Shown: in pieces, positions 20,514-31,760 of the stretch
Position numbering within the stretch: position 1 is the stretch's first letter
Layout of the letters: the number at the start of each line of letters is the position of its first letter
Source of the DNA: Dermatemys mawii
Lineage: Eukaryota > Chordata > Testudines > Dermatemydidae
NCBI GenBank assembly: GCA_007922305.1
Contig: ML677365.1
Location: forward strand, 16,846,281-16,910,280
Length of the DNA: 64,000 bases
Direction of reading: 5' to 3'
The notes under the pieces: model-generated
The model's input: the letters and a program-made list of their open reading frames with translations, nothing else
What the model was told of the DNA's origin: nothing
Database searches by the model: none
Program-made: the position numbers and the translations under genes

Positions 20514-23500
20514 ACACTTGCCAATGACTTTTTGAGGTAAAATTCCGAAGTTTCACCGCAAAAAGAAAACCACCTCCACGAGAGGTGTACAGCTCTTACC
20601 AGTGATACTTTTGCAGTGATGTGTAAGTGAAGACATGTTCTTCCAGTTTACACAGCTTTTAGCCTCCAGAGGATATCCCACAATGCCTAGGTAACCACTG
20701 TGACCAGCAGCTCTGCTGCTCTGATGCCAGGTAAACAGACTTCCGCCTCTCCCCTGTAAAGCCCTGGGAACTTTGAAACTCCCCTTCCAGTTTTCTTGGC
20801 AAGTGCTCAGTTATCTGACCAGGTGACAATGCTTGCTCCATGGAGCAAGTGATCCCCTGCTTGGAGCAATGCTGAGCTACTGGAGCTTATCAGTGTTTGG
20901 AGAGAGGAGGCTGTGCAGGGACCCAAGATACTCAGCCATCTCTCTCTCTCTCTCTCACACACACACACCTGTCTCACAAGACCTATTGTCAAAATGGAGA
21001 GAGCTGCACTGTGGGATAGCTGCCCTCAGTGCACTACTCTCGTCAGTGAAAGTGCCGCAAATGTAAAAACACACTCTGACACCTCTGGAAGTAAGCGAGA
21101 ACACAAAACCAGCACTTTTCTTTTCCCTATCACCGGAAAACTGACAGCGCAAAAACTCTGCAAGTTGCTGAAGAGAATGCAAACAGGCTCTGCTTCTGTT
21201 GAGGAATCTGATCTCTTGTACTAAAGCCAATTTGCCCAGGATAGAGGAGATCCTAGGGCCTTATTAGAAGGAAGGAAGGAAGCAATCAGGTAAGAATGGA
21301 CAAGTTTTTCTGTTCTCCTGCACCACTCCTAGCAATGGGATTTGTCATCACTGTGACTTCAAGAACAGACAGTGTCCTTCTCTAAGGCCATGTCTCCATG
21401 AGAATACTAAGGAAATTTAAGGGAAATCAGCTAAAGATGTGAAATCATTGCACTTAAAGATAAATCATATTAAACCCCCAAGAGATGCTCTCATTCAAGA
21501 AAAAAAGTGGACTTAATTCTCTGTAACAGATTATACGTGGGTTGATTGCTGTTCTCACGGTTGTTCTCTTCTGGCAGTTGCTGAAGACAGGCAAATTTGA
21601 TCAGCTATTGAATATTATTTCTGGTCTCTATGCCCAATTTGGTGTTAGCTTAACTGACAATCACTGACTGGCTAGCCTGAGACCCTGTATATGGATCTGG
21701 CGGTGTGTTGCAGAAGACGCTCGATACACACATTCAATTATGCGGAATTTGCAGGAGGAGCAAACCTTTGCCTTCCCATTTTTTTCTGTGCTTGTCTGCC
21801 ATTCTTACCCACCACAAAATGCTGTTGCACCTCAGGGAAAGAGGCACATCTTCCAGCTGGGGAACCTCTAGGAAAAAGTCCAAAGCCTAGCTACACAACT
21901 AGACAAATAAAAACTGATTGGATAGGATTCAGAATATTTTTTAAAATTTTATTATTTTTATTATTATTATAAGTTTTTCAACGTTCTGCGATGGGAGATC
22001 TTGAAAATCCTGTATACAGCTAAGGAGGCAGAAATAAATTAGCTTGCTTGGGGGGGAGGGTCACCTTTTCCCTTATTACCTAGGTATGTAGACTCACAGG
22101 TTAAGATCAGTTAGCCTTCCTAAGCAAAATAAAAATTACCTGTGTGTGCTAGAAAGAAACAGCAATGCAATATATTAATTGAAATAGATCGCACTGTTGA
22201 GCTATCAATGTAAAATACATGTTAATACTTTTCTTCAGACTTCTAATGATTCTGCACTGACAGGATTCTTTTAAAATCACAAACGAAACCTAGAACTGAA
22301 TACTAAAGCTTAGCTGTCTCCTTTACCTTGGAAACTCAAAGGTTGCTTTTCAGCCAAGCATACAACACGACAATTATAGCATTCCATGTAAAAGCAAAAC
22401 TTAATGTTAAAGTTTCCCTGACAATCCTGGAATTAAAATGCTCAGAGCCCTTGCAGTACTTTCAGACAAAGCCATCATCAATCAGTGTTGAGAAAAGTTT
22501 ATTCTTCAACAGTGACTTTGACACAGCTGGAGTATGAGCAGTCGTCTTTGAAGAAGCTAGAACAGGGAAGCTACTTTACAGAGACTAAACGTAATTCAGT
22601 TTCTAAAGTGTTACTCCAGTTTGATATTTTAAAGGACAAGTTGCACCCTGAAAGGCATCAGCCGCCAGCTACCCCAGACAACAATATGCGTCAGATTGAT
22701 TTGCCTCACTTAGCATAGCAATTTTCTGCACATTTTCCAAAAAGCACTGATGAGTTTCACCCAAAAATAGAATGAAACACACCATGCAAATTGTTGTCAC
22801 AGATCAAAAATGCTAATCAGATTTAAAAATGTAGATCAGCCCTTGTGCACACAGAATAAATCGAAGGTGCAGATGTGACCCAGACTCTAATTTAATACCT
22901 TTTAAAGTACTGAATGAAGATGCTATCATCTCTTTATAACACCAAGGTGTCCATCTGAGACCAGTGAGAGGGGCAGGCAATTTTCTATATATAACTCAAA
23001 GGCACATATCTGCCTTCACTTAGTGGTTTTGAATGTAATGTGCATCAGTTTTTCCACTCTTCTCTGGCTTTGCTGATCTTTTTTATAACATTCAAAAGAA
23101 CACTTATATTTCCTTACTACTCTAGAGAATGTGGCTGAATGATTAAAGCTGCCAGGGTAACCTCTTTGGCATGCATGCCAATAACTCCTCACCTAATAGC
23201 CTTTCCTCTGCCTCACCGCCCTGGTCCACTGACAATTACCACAATCCCTTGGAATGGTCAAATTACAGGGCAGCCCCCATGGAAACCTATTTGGAACTGC
23301 TGAAGCTCATACCAAAGAATGATGTTTTTAATACAGATTGTTCTTTTTTAAGCCTTACAAAAGCAGCTGTAATCAATCGTACTCAGGGACTGCAAAAATC
23401 TACCATTTTCAAAGCCCTGTATTGATTCTTTTCTGGTTCATGGTTTTCAAGAAAATAACCCCATGCTAAGAACCACAAATCAATTTTCCAGACTACACTA

Positions 23501-25085
23501 ACACGAAACAATCCAAATTAAAAGATATTTTTGTAAGTAGAAAAACAACAGAAAACCTCACATATCAGCTACAAAAATCCCAATTACATCCCTTAACACA
23601 AGTGGGGGAAAAAATAAAGCAGAGTAGCTAAACAAATTCACTAATTAAATACTGATTAAATCTCGGTGGTCATTGTAAAAACTGTGCATTGTCAAAGGAC
23701 ATGCCATGGGTACTTAAAGCGGCTTGCAGTTTGTGGCAGAATCGGGGCTGGCATGCACCAACAACAGGGGAAAGTCCATTCCCTACAGTTCCCCTCAAGA
23801 AAACTTTCAGAGCCAGATTAATCCCACTTTGTTTTCCTACATTAAAAGTTAGCTAACACAGCCTTTAAAGAAAAAAAAAAAACCCAATTTCTCCTACTGC
23901 AGAGCACGGGATAATTTCCCCTAACTAAATAAAGTTTGGATAGCAACTGGATAGTTGTATTCTTAATGATCCATTTTTCTCCAGGGTAGACAGGACCCTG
24001 TGGACCTTAATACAGAAAGACAAAAATCCCTTGCCATCTAAGAAAAGCTGCCACTGTGGATAGACATTCTGTAAAGACATGATACGCAGCAGTGAGGCCA
24101 AAGAGGTGGACCACGTATCAGAAATGGTCCTACTCTATGGTTACACAAAGATGCTTCCTGTGTGATGATCTTGTCAAAATAAGAAAGTAAGCCTCCTTTG
24201 GAGTGAGATGTGCAAGCCAATCTAGACAGGAAAGGGAGGGTTAATAGATCCTAGGGTCACATTCTGAAGCAAAACTTCCAGATGTACAGCTTCCTCACAC
24301 GTAGGGCTGGACAAAGACCTCCATCTTTCGTTGGAATTAGGAAACAGGAAGAGCAGAAACCCCAATTTTTGAGTTTTTCTTGGACCTCCTCTTCTACTGC
24401 TCCCTCCTTAAGTACATAATTGATTTCCATTCTTAACACAGACAGTGAGAGGGGACCCTGAATAGGGTGGAATGGGGAGGTCAGTTTGGAGGGAGGGCTT
24501 CAAACTCAATGGTAGATCCATCTTTTATAGTGCTCAAAACCATTCTGTCTGTGGTGATCTTTTGCCAGTCTCTGTAAACAAGGTAAAAATGACCTCCAGT
24601 AGTTAGAGAAACAGAATTCAAAGTTGGTTTATTACTCTAAAACATCACAACAAACCTAGTAAAGAAGTACTGGAAGATGAATTCTTGTGTTTTATCTTGG
24701 ATGTAAAGGGACATTGTTGCTGAAAAGCAGTAGCTTGACTTTGGTGTTGCTGTCAGTAGTATTGTCTGCCTTCGTTGAAATCCGAAGCTAAAGAATAAGG
24801 TGGACAATATTGCCACTGACATCTAAAGGCTGGTATAAGAATTCTTCTCTTAAAAGGCTGCAGTAGACCCAAAGATCTAGTGTTTCAGGACTTCATCCGC
24901 CGTAGAACTAAGAAGTCCACCCCCTTCAAAACAGAAGGTCTTCAGTCTTTGACCTTGTTTCAGGGGGAAGGGAGGAGGAACATAGCCATGCTTGTCTTCT
25001 AAGAGTTCTTTCTGCAGTTATCTATCTTGAAGATGCATCCGATACCTCTAAGGTGCTCTCAGCATGCACTTAGCAACATTCTGCC
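20514..25085. other. Intronic sequence, mostly without recognised feature
   Basis: Contains a TC/AC microsatellite (20938-20968) and an ATT run (about 21945-21971). No exon or defined transposon end was recognised in 4.5 kb. Open frames of 60-103 codons here have no family resemblance. Confidence 0.45.
20938..20968. repeat. TC/AC microsatellite
   Basis: A CATCTCTCTCTCTCTC run passes directly into CACACACACACA. Confidence 0.95.
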
Positions 25086-25762
25086 CTCTATAACAGGGGT
25101 GGGCAAACTTTTTGGCCTGAAGGCCACATTGGAGTTCAAAATTGTGTGGAGGGCCAAGTAGGGAAGGCTGTGCCTTCCCAAACAGTCTGGCCCTACCCCC
25201 TTATCCAACCCCCTCCCAACTCCCACCCCCCTCAGAACCCCCAACCCATCCAACCCCTCCCTGCTTCTTGTCCCCTGATCACCCCCTCAGGAGACCCCCT
25301 GCTCTAACTGCCCCCCAGAACCCCACCCCCTATCTAAGCCCCCCTGCTCCCTGTCCCCTGACTGCCCCTTCCCGAGACCCCCCAACCCTAACCACCACCA
25401 CCTGGAGACTCACCACCCTATCTAAGCCCCCGCCGCTCCTTGTCCTCTCACTACCCACTCCAGAGACCTCCTTCCCCTAACCACCCCTCCAAGACCCCAC
25501 CCCCATCTAAGCTGCACTGCTCCTTGGCCCCTGACACCTCCTTCAGAGATACGCCTCCCACAATCACCCCCCAGGACCACACCCCCCATCTAACCCTAGT
25601 GCTCCCTGGCCCCTAACTATCCTGATCCCTATACACACCCCGGCTCCCCTGATAGGCCCCCTGGGACTCCCATGCACCATCCAACACCCCCATTCTCTGC
25701 CCTCCCATCAAGACCCTCTGGCCCCTTCGCCAACCTCTTACCTTGCCGCCGCTCAGAATAGC

Positions 25763-25900
25763 GTGTCTGGCCCAGAGCCAGACATGCGGCCGCGCTGATC
25801 CCCCCGAGCGCGCAGTGTGTCTGGCCCAGAGCCAGACATGCGGCCGCGCTGATCCCCCCGAGCGCGCAGTGTGTCTGGCCAGGAGCCAGACATGTGGTCA
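25763..25900. repeat. 54-bp CpG-rich tandem repeat inside hAT copy C
   Basis: Copies begin GTGTCTGGCC at 25763, 25817 and 25871. The first two are essentially identical and include GACATGCGGCCGCGCTGATC. The third is partial (about 30 bases) and then diverges. Confidence 0.95.
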
Positions 25901-25939
25901 TGCAGCTCCTCCCCCCCTCTCCAGCGTTGCTCACATACT

Positions 25940-26150
25940 CTGCTGAGGCTGTGCGGGAGGGGCCGGAGCAGCTTCACCAGCGCGGCCCGAGTAGCCTCCC
26001 CAGCACTGCCCGCTGAGACTGTGTGGGAGGGGGTCAGCGCAGGAGGGGCCGGAGCAGCCTCCCCAGTGCTGCCCGCTGAGGCCGCGCGGGAGGGGCTGGA
26101 GCAGCTTCATCAGCACAGCCCGCTGAGGCTGCACGGGAAAGGGTCAGCGG
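25940..26150. repeat. Second degenerate GC-rich tandem array inside hAT copy C
   Basis: Recurring CTGAGGCTGTGCGGGAGGGG and GGAGCAGCTTCACCAGC motifs (about 25940, 26010, 26075, 26120) with variable spacing. Confidence 0.75.
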
Positions 26151-26249
26151 GGGTGGGGCCTCCCCAGCTGGCCCTCAGGGGCCGGTTAGCAGGCACCTGC
26201 AGGCCAGATCTGGCCCGTGGGCCATAGCTTGCCCACCCCTGCTCTATAA

Positions 26250-26640
26250 TATTGAAAGTCAGAGGTCACTCTGCAGCACCCCTCTTCAGGGCTCTCTAAC
26301 AATTGACACACACACACCCTCACTGCCCCCGGCCCCGCCCCCACTCCACCCCTTCCATGAGGTCCCACCCCTGCCCCGCCTCCTCCTCTGAGCATGCAGC
26401 TCCCCGCTCCCTCCTGGAAAGTGCTAGGTATCGCTAACAGCTGTTTGGCAAACAAAGCAAGAGCTATACAGGAATTCCAGAGCTGGAAACACAAGCAAAC
26501 AAATCTAATTTAACAAGAAATTAACAGCCTCAGATGATTCAAGCTTTCTTCAAATGTAATATGCTGATAAATCAGACAGAAATTTCAGCCCATCTCAGCC
26601 TAATATCAAATATAATTTTATAAAGTCTCCCTCTCCCAAA
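26250..26640. other. Short C-rich then AT-rich segment
   Basis: Contains a CACACACAC run at about 26307 and CCCCGGCCCCGCCCCC-type sequence; probably part of a decayed GC-rich repeat. No gene. Confidence 0.4.
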
Positions 26641-26960
26641 CTGATCCTCATAGCCCTGTTCCCCATCCCCACTTACCCCCATAACCCAGCTCCCTGTGCC
26701 CCATCCCCAAATCTCCATCCACTCACCCCTATTACCCAGCTCCCTGTTCCCCAAATCTCCCCCCACTCATGCTTGTAGCCAGCTCTGTGTTCCGTCCCCA
26801 AATCTCCACCCACTCTCCCGTAACTCAGCTTCCTGTACCCCATCCCTGAATCTCACCCCACTCATCTCCCATAACCCTGTTCTCCATCTCCAAATGTCCC
26901 CCAACTCATCCCTGTAATCCAGCGCCCTGTTCCCAAATCTTCCCCCACCAACTCTGCTCC
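26640..26960. repeat. Degenerate minisatellite, about 45-bp unit, about seven copies
   Basis: The motif pair CCCAGCTCCCTGTTCCCC and CCCAAATCTCCACCCACTC recurs at about 26650, 26685, 26733, 26778, 26824, 26872 and 26916 with substitutions and length changes. Confidence 0.85.
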
Positions 26961-27099
26961 CTGTTTCTCAAATCTCTCCCCCAGCCCCAGCTTCAATACC
27001 CTCCCACCCCTAAGTTGCCCCTCCCTATCTCCCTCCCATCTCCTCATCTCCTTTCAGCCTTCCCGGACTCTCCTCCCAGCCACCCCTTGCCCGAGCCCA

Positions 27100-27790
27100 G
27101 GACTCTCCGCAGGGGATACCGGTAGTGGGGCATGGTGGGCAGGGGGGCAGAACAGCAAGCCCAGGCAGCTGCAGCCGACCCGAGAGCCATGGCTCGGCAC
27201 TCACCTCTGGCAGCTCACACGGCAGCAGTGTCCACCCCATGGTGGGGAGGCTTCTCTGCTGTCTGTCTGGGCTGCTGCCAAGCCCCGGCTTCCAGTCGCT
27301 TCTGCAGCTTCAGTGAATGAGCTGGGGCAGCGCTTCCCAGGAGCCCTCTGCAGTGGCAGCCAGGAGCGGTAAGCCAGGCTCCCTGCTGCCCTCCGTGCGC
27401 TGGCTGGGCAGCTGCCAAGCCCTGGTTTCCAGGCGCTGCTGCTGCAGCCTCAATGAACAAGCTGGGGTGGCGCTTCGCAGGAGCCCTCTGAAGCGGTGGC
27501 CAGGAGCAGTAAGCCTCCTGCAGAGGGAGGCGAGAGGACGATGGAGAGCCTGGCTTACCGCTCCTGGCCACCGCTGCAGAGGGCTCCTGGGAAACGCCGC
27601 CCCAGCTCATTCATTGAAGCTGCAGCAGCAGTGTCTGGTAGCTGGGGATCAGCAGCGGCCCAGCCAGGCAGCAGAGAAGCCTCCGCTTCTAGCCCCTCCT
27701 TCCCGGAAACTGCTATGGCTGGGGGAGGGGTGCCTGGGAGCTTCGCGGGCTGCAGGGAAGGGCTTCGCAGGCCACATGTTTGAGACCCCT
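27100..27790. mobile_element. GC-rich composite repeat with direct and inverted internal copies, hAT-like right end
   Basis: A block beginning GCTGCCAAGCCCCGGCTTCC (about 27280) is repeated directly at about 27410 and again inverted at about 27555-27655 (GGCTTACCGCTCCTGGCCAC through CCCAGCTCATTC). The right end GCCACATGTTTGAGACCCCTG looks like a hAT terminal repeat. No matching left end was found. Long open frames on both strands (up to 161 codons) follow from this structure. Confidence 0.6.
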
Positions 27791-28271
27791 GGACTAGTCT
27801 AAACCATCCAAGACAGGTGGCTATCCAGCCTCTTTTTGAAAACCTCCAGTGAAGGAGCTTCTACAACTGCCTTAGGCAGTTTGTTCTATGCTGTTGTGTG
27901 AACCCATTGCCTCTTGTCCCACCATCTCTCTCCATTTTTTTAAAGCAGTATTTCAAGTATCCGAAGACCACTATCATGCCCCCCCTCTAATCTCCTCTTT
28001 TCCAAATTAAACATACCCAGCTCCTCCCAGTCTTTGCTCAGGTGGCTTGCACTCCATCCCTTTGATCATCTTTGTCACTTGCCTCTGGATCCTTTCCAGA
28101 GTCTCTACATCCTTTTTATACAGCAGTGACCAAAACTGGACACAGTACTCCAGCTAAGGCCTAACCAGCACTGAGTAAAGAGGTGCTATTATCTCCCATG
28201 ATTTGCATGCTATGTCTCTGTTAATGCAATCGAAAACTGCATTTGCCTTTTTTAGCAACAGCGTCACATTG

Positions 28272-28502
28272 CTAACTGATGTTGAGGTTGTGATCTACCA
28301 CAACTCCCAAATCCTTCTCAGCAATGCTGCCATCAAGCCAGTTTTCCACTATTCTGTATTTGTGCATTTGGTTTTCCTCCCCTAAGTGCAGCATCTTACA
28401 CTTGTCTTTGTTGAATTTCATTTTGTTGTCTATAGCCCAGTTCTCCAATTTATCAAGATCCCACTGAATTTTAGTTCTATCCTCTAAATTATTTGCAACC
28501 TC
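28272..28502 (-). pseudogene. CR1 reverse transcriptase C-terminal fragment
   Basis: The minus-strand frame reads NNLEDRTKIQWDLDKLENWA, then NKMKFNKDKCKMLHLGEEN, HKYRIVENWLDGS and EKDLGVVVDHNLNIS. This follows the order of the conserved CR1 reverse transcriptase C-terminal motifs (W...M.FN..KCK.LHLG and EKDLGV.VD). The open frame starts within the nested insertion, so only this part is genuine to the older copy. Confidence 0.88.
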
Positions 28503-28700
28503 ATAGACTTTAAGGTCAGAAGGGACCAATATGATCATCTAGTCTGACCTCCTGCACAACACAGGCCACAGAATTTTACCCACCCATTCCTGCAATATAC
28601 CTCTCCTCTATATCTGAGCTACTGAAGTCCTCAAATCTTGGTTTAAGGAATTCAAAGTACAGAGAACCCTCCAGCAAGTGACCCATCTCCCTCTATCCAC
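28503..28700 (-). mobile_element. Nested CR1 3' end
   Basis: The plus strand reads TCATAGACTTTAAGGTCAGAAG, GATCATCTAGTCTGACCTCC and TGCACAACACAGGCCACAG. This is the reverse complement of a CR1 3' end subfamily different from that at 7541. The older CR1 continues on both sides (TTATTTGCAACC before, CATCTGCAAATGTG after). Confidence 0.82.
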
Positions 28701-29649
28701 CAGCATCTGCAAATGTGACTGGTGTACTCTCTATTCCTTCATCCAGGTCATTAATAAAGATCTTAAACAACACCTGACCCAGAACAGATCCCCTTGGAAC
28801 CCCACTTGAGACCTCCCTCCAATCCAACATCATTCTATTAACAGTTACTCTTTGTTTGTGGTTGTTTAACCAGTTATGGTAGTTTTACTGAGTCTGCATT
28901 TCTCCAGCTTACTTATGAGAGTATCATCATGTGGGATGTGTCAAAAGTCTTGCTAAAGTCCAGGTATATTATGTCCACTGCACTCCCTCCATCCATCAAA
29001 CCAGCTGCCTTGCCAAAAAAGGAAATCAAGCTGGTCTGGCATGATTTGTTCTTGGTAAATCCATGCTGGCTGCTAGTGATCATCCCTTCATCCTCCCGTT
29101 ATTTGCAAACTGAATGTTTTAGACATGATGGCTTGTACTTTGGGCTGGAGAACCATTGTGTTACAGCCTCCTTAATAAGGGCATTAATCAGTCTGCCATG
29201 TTCAACAGGAAGATTCTTGGTAAAAAGTGAAATCTTATCCCACAAGTGAAACTGCTATGAAGGCTAGGTAATCAGCCGGCCTCACATTTAAAGAGGATGA
29301 AGAAATTAATTTTCCTCCCAAGAAACCTAATTGCCCCTCCCACCCCGTCACTGGGAGTGGAACATAAATATTCTATTCTTGCTCGAATTGTTACAACCAC
29401 TACTAGAAAATTAGAGAGAGGAAGTATGTGGACACAAGAAGACTACTCATAAGGAATCTGATAAAAGCTTAGCCACCTTTTTAGCTGTTGGAAGATGAAT
29501 TATTCCCTCAGATTTTTCTGGCTTTCAGAGACCCTCCAGAACAGGCCGAGAAATGTTAAGGTATTTCCAAGGATGCCAGAGACAGAATGAGGAGCTTTCT
29601 CCAGTGAAACAGAAGGTAGCTTTAAAGTAGAAACTATTCTGCTGAGTAA

Positions 29650-30810
29650 CTTGTGTAACTGGATGCAATTCTCAGGATGGCATCCACGTTTTAATTGGGA
29701 GAGGAGCCCCCTGTGGATTCCTGGTCCTGATGCAAGAGGTCTTGTACCAGCACACGGGACTCATCTTTTGGTGTCAGGTCTGTTAGCACAGGAATCTGCG
29801 TACTCCAGATCCACAGAAATATCCCTGCCTTGATGCCAAACAGAGGTTGTAGCTTTTGAAGGAGGTTGATATGGAAACCCTGGAGTTGGCCAATCTGGCC
29901 ACTCCTGCCAACTTTCCTAGACAATGTCAGTGAGGGGGATACATGTATTTAGGATAGCCCATCTTAAAAGAAAAGCCCTGGGGAAGTTGAGGCTCTGGAT
30001 GAATGGGTGGATCTGGCTCCTCCTCTGAATGCTGATCTGAGCTGGGATCTGACAAGGAAATAACTGGGGATACTGTTGAGGTAGGGATCCATAACATCAA
30101 CAAGGAGACAGAGCTCTCCTAGGGGTGCTGGGAGGTGGAGATAACATGACCGAGGACTGATGGTGAGAAATCAGCTTCGTGTTTCTTTTGCAAGGAAGAG
30201 ACCATTGTGACGGATCCTTATCCAACGATCCTTTTTTCTGGTCTTGGTGAAGAACTGAGAGGATTTGAGGGATGCGGTTCCACATGTACCTGTCCATAAT
30301 CACATTACGTGGTATCTGTGGCAACAGAATACTCAGATCTGACAGTTTCTCATGAACCTCCCAGAGTGGATGATCCACTGATAGTTTTGGGGGAGGGATT
30401 TTTTTATATTTTTATTTATTTTTTAAAGATCTCTTATCTGCATGTTCACAATCCAAAGGATCTGATGAATCACCAGAATGGGAAATAATCCCAAGCACCA
30501 AATGATGTTTAGTCTTTGCCTTCTTTTTTCTTGGAACTGAAAGTCCCATTTCTGCAAAGGCCTCAGGCACAAACCGTCTGTTGTCCAAGCTTGTTTCATT
30601 CATCATCAGTACCTTCCGGGAACTGGGCCCAAGTGTTTTGAAAACTCAGGCCTTTATTTCTCTTTTCAGAAGCCTCAGAAACCTTGCATCTGGAGGTTTT
30701 AAGTGATGAGACTTCTTGCAGAGGAGGTCTGGAGTCCAGCACATAGTGCAGCAAGAAGGGGAGTGCTTCTCTCCTAAGAAGTGACAAAGAGTCCTGTGGC
30801 ACCTTAAAGA
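29650..30810 (-). pseudogene. Decayed retroelement-like coding region, family not identified
   Basis: Several minus-strand frames follow one another with only frameshifts and a few stops. Around 30400-30606 lies a Lys-rich, serine-rich stretch (VPRKKKAKTKHHL). A further frame at 30378-30097 includes DRYMWNRIPQILSVLHQDQ. Around 30070-29900 a third frame reads an acidic, proline-rich stretch (DPSSDQHSEEEPDPPIHPE). The composition resembles gag-like or ORF1 proteins of turtle retroelements, but I could not identify catalytic motifs or name a family. The right end is broken by the Penelope foldback at 30779. It may alternatively be non-coding repeat sequence with chance frames. Confidence 0.4.
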
Positions 30811-30891
30811 CTAACTAAAGGTGCCACAGGACTCTGTCACTTCTGCAATTTCAGACTAACACGGCTACTCCTCTGATTCTTCTCTCCTAAG
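30766..30891 (+). mobile_element. Minimal Penelope-type foldback insertion (30779-30878) with 13-bp target duplication
   Basis: A 100-bp insertion flanked by exact 13-bp repeats CTTCTCTCCTAAG (30766-30778 and 30879-30891). It consists of a 41-nt inverted arm starting AAGTGACAAAGAGTCCTG, followed directly by the 3' terminus GGTGCCACAGGACTCTGTCAC and a 36-nt tail ending CTCCTCTGATT. It carries no coding sequence. Its tail, arm start and duplication length match the 1419-bp element at 11667. Confidence 0.93.
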
Positions 30892-30929
30892 CATTTTAGG
30901 AGCGAGGCATGGGCATCTCTTGTGGGGTG

Positions 30930-31760
30930 TATAAACCGCACACTGGAACTGAAGGAGTTAAAGAATAACTCTGGGTCCAGGTGACACCACCCATCCCCAT
31001 CTGCAAAGCATTTTCCAACTGGAGGTGGAGCTTAAAAGGGAGCCAGACACCTCAGAGAAAGAGACTTAGCCTGAGAGCTCCTGGAGAAGGGTGCTGCAGA
31101 AGTCTTTCCCCAGGGAGTATGAGCTTGCCTGCTGAGCCCAGAGGGGCTGAAGGTTCAATTACTCTCATTTTCTTTACTACTTTGTGTTGCACTGGGAGAC
31201 TTTTGCAGGGAAGAGAGTCACAGGAAGTAGCCCAGAGAGGCAGCCTTAAGCGTGCCTGGGTGTTGGACAGTGTTGCCTCTTCCAGGGCCCTGGGCCAGAG
31301 CCTGGTGGAATGGGAGGGCCTGGGCTCCCCTACAAACTGTCCATTACAAAAAACCACAATCTTTCCCACCCTATTTCCAGACCCCTTGCACCTGTGGGGA
31401 AGCGAGGGGAGGGTAAAGAATTTTTAAACTCCACAACTGGGACTGGAGACCCACAGGTGTCAATAGACGGATGAAAGTTCGTACCTCCTCCCTCCATAGC
31501 CCCAGTGTGAGGGCAGAAGGGCCAATACCTTCCTTGAGATTCTGTTACCACAGAAAAGGATAAACTAACTGGTGACTCGACTGGGGGGGAGGGGCAGTCA
31601 ACACCCAAGAAACATCAGGTCACCATGGGGCAGGACAGCGTCCAAGCGAGACAGAGGAGGGGAAAGTGCAGACCTAGTGCTCTGACCACTAGACAATACC
31701 ATCAGCAAGCACTGCCCATCACCGCATCTGATACTGGGAAAACTACGTGACACGACACCA
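30930..31760 (+). repeat. Dispersed repeat, copy 2 of the family at 10705
   Basis: GGTGTATAAACCGCACACTGG, GTCCAGGTGACACCACCC, GGTGGAATGGGAGGGCC and TGGGCTCCCCTAC appear in the same order as at 10705. The right end (about 31665-31705), read on the minus strand, gives TATTGTCTAGTGGTCAGAGC, a tRNA-like box A. Class unresolved. Confidence 0.5.

Larger units (their letters stand above)
25094..26241 (+). mobile_element. hAT-type nonautonomous element, copy C (1148 bp, complete)
   Basis: Termini CAGGGGTGGGCAAACTTTTT and AGCTTGCCCACCCCTG with exact 8-bp target duplication CTCTATAA (25086-25093 and 26242-26249). The left part is a C-rich run with repeated CCCCTGACTGCCCC-type motifs. The right part is CpG-rich and holds two tandem arrays. 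No transposase reading frame was found; long frames here come from base composition and the tandem repeats. Confidence 0.94.
27791..29215 (-). mobile_element. CR1 LINE, 3' half, decayed, with a younger CR1 end nested in it
   Basis: Read on the minus strand, the left part carries the CR1 3' region: GGAGTACTGTGTCCAGTTTTG, then GAGCAAAGACTGGGAGGAGC, then AGGCTGGATAGCCACCTGTC. The right part carries decayed reverse transcriptase coding sequence, including GGATTTACCAAGAACAAATC and the CTTTAGCAAGACTTTTGACAC block. The element is interrupted at about 28503-28700 by another CR1 3' end in the same orientation. The 3' terminus is cut short next to the hAT-like end at 27790. Confidence 0.9.

Noticed and set aside
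25763..25900. Regularly spaced repeats that might suggest a CRISPR-like array
   Set aside because: Units are contiguous 54-bp tandem copies without unique spacers, inside a hAT element in a vertebrate intron.
25700..26230. CpG island promoter
   Set aside because: The CpG density is explained by the tandem arrays of hAT copy C. No exon or transcription start context is visible, and SDC2's own promoter should lie beyond the right edge.
27215..27802. 131- and 161-codon frames on opposite strands
   Set aside because: Both arise from the GC-rich direct and inverted repeats of the composite element and mirror each other. No domain.
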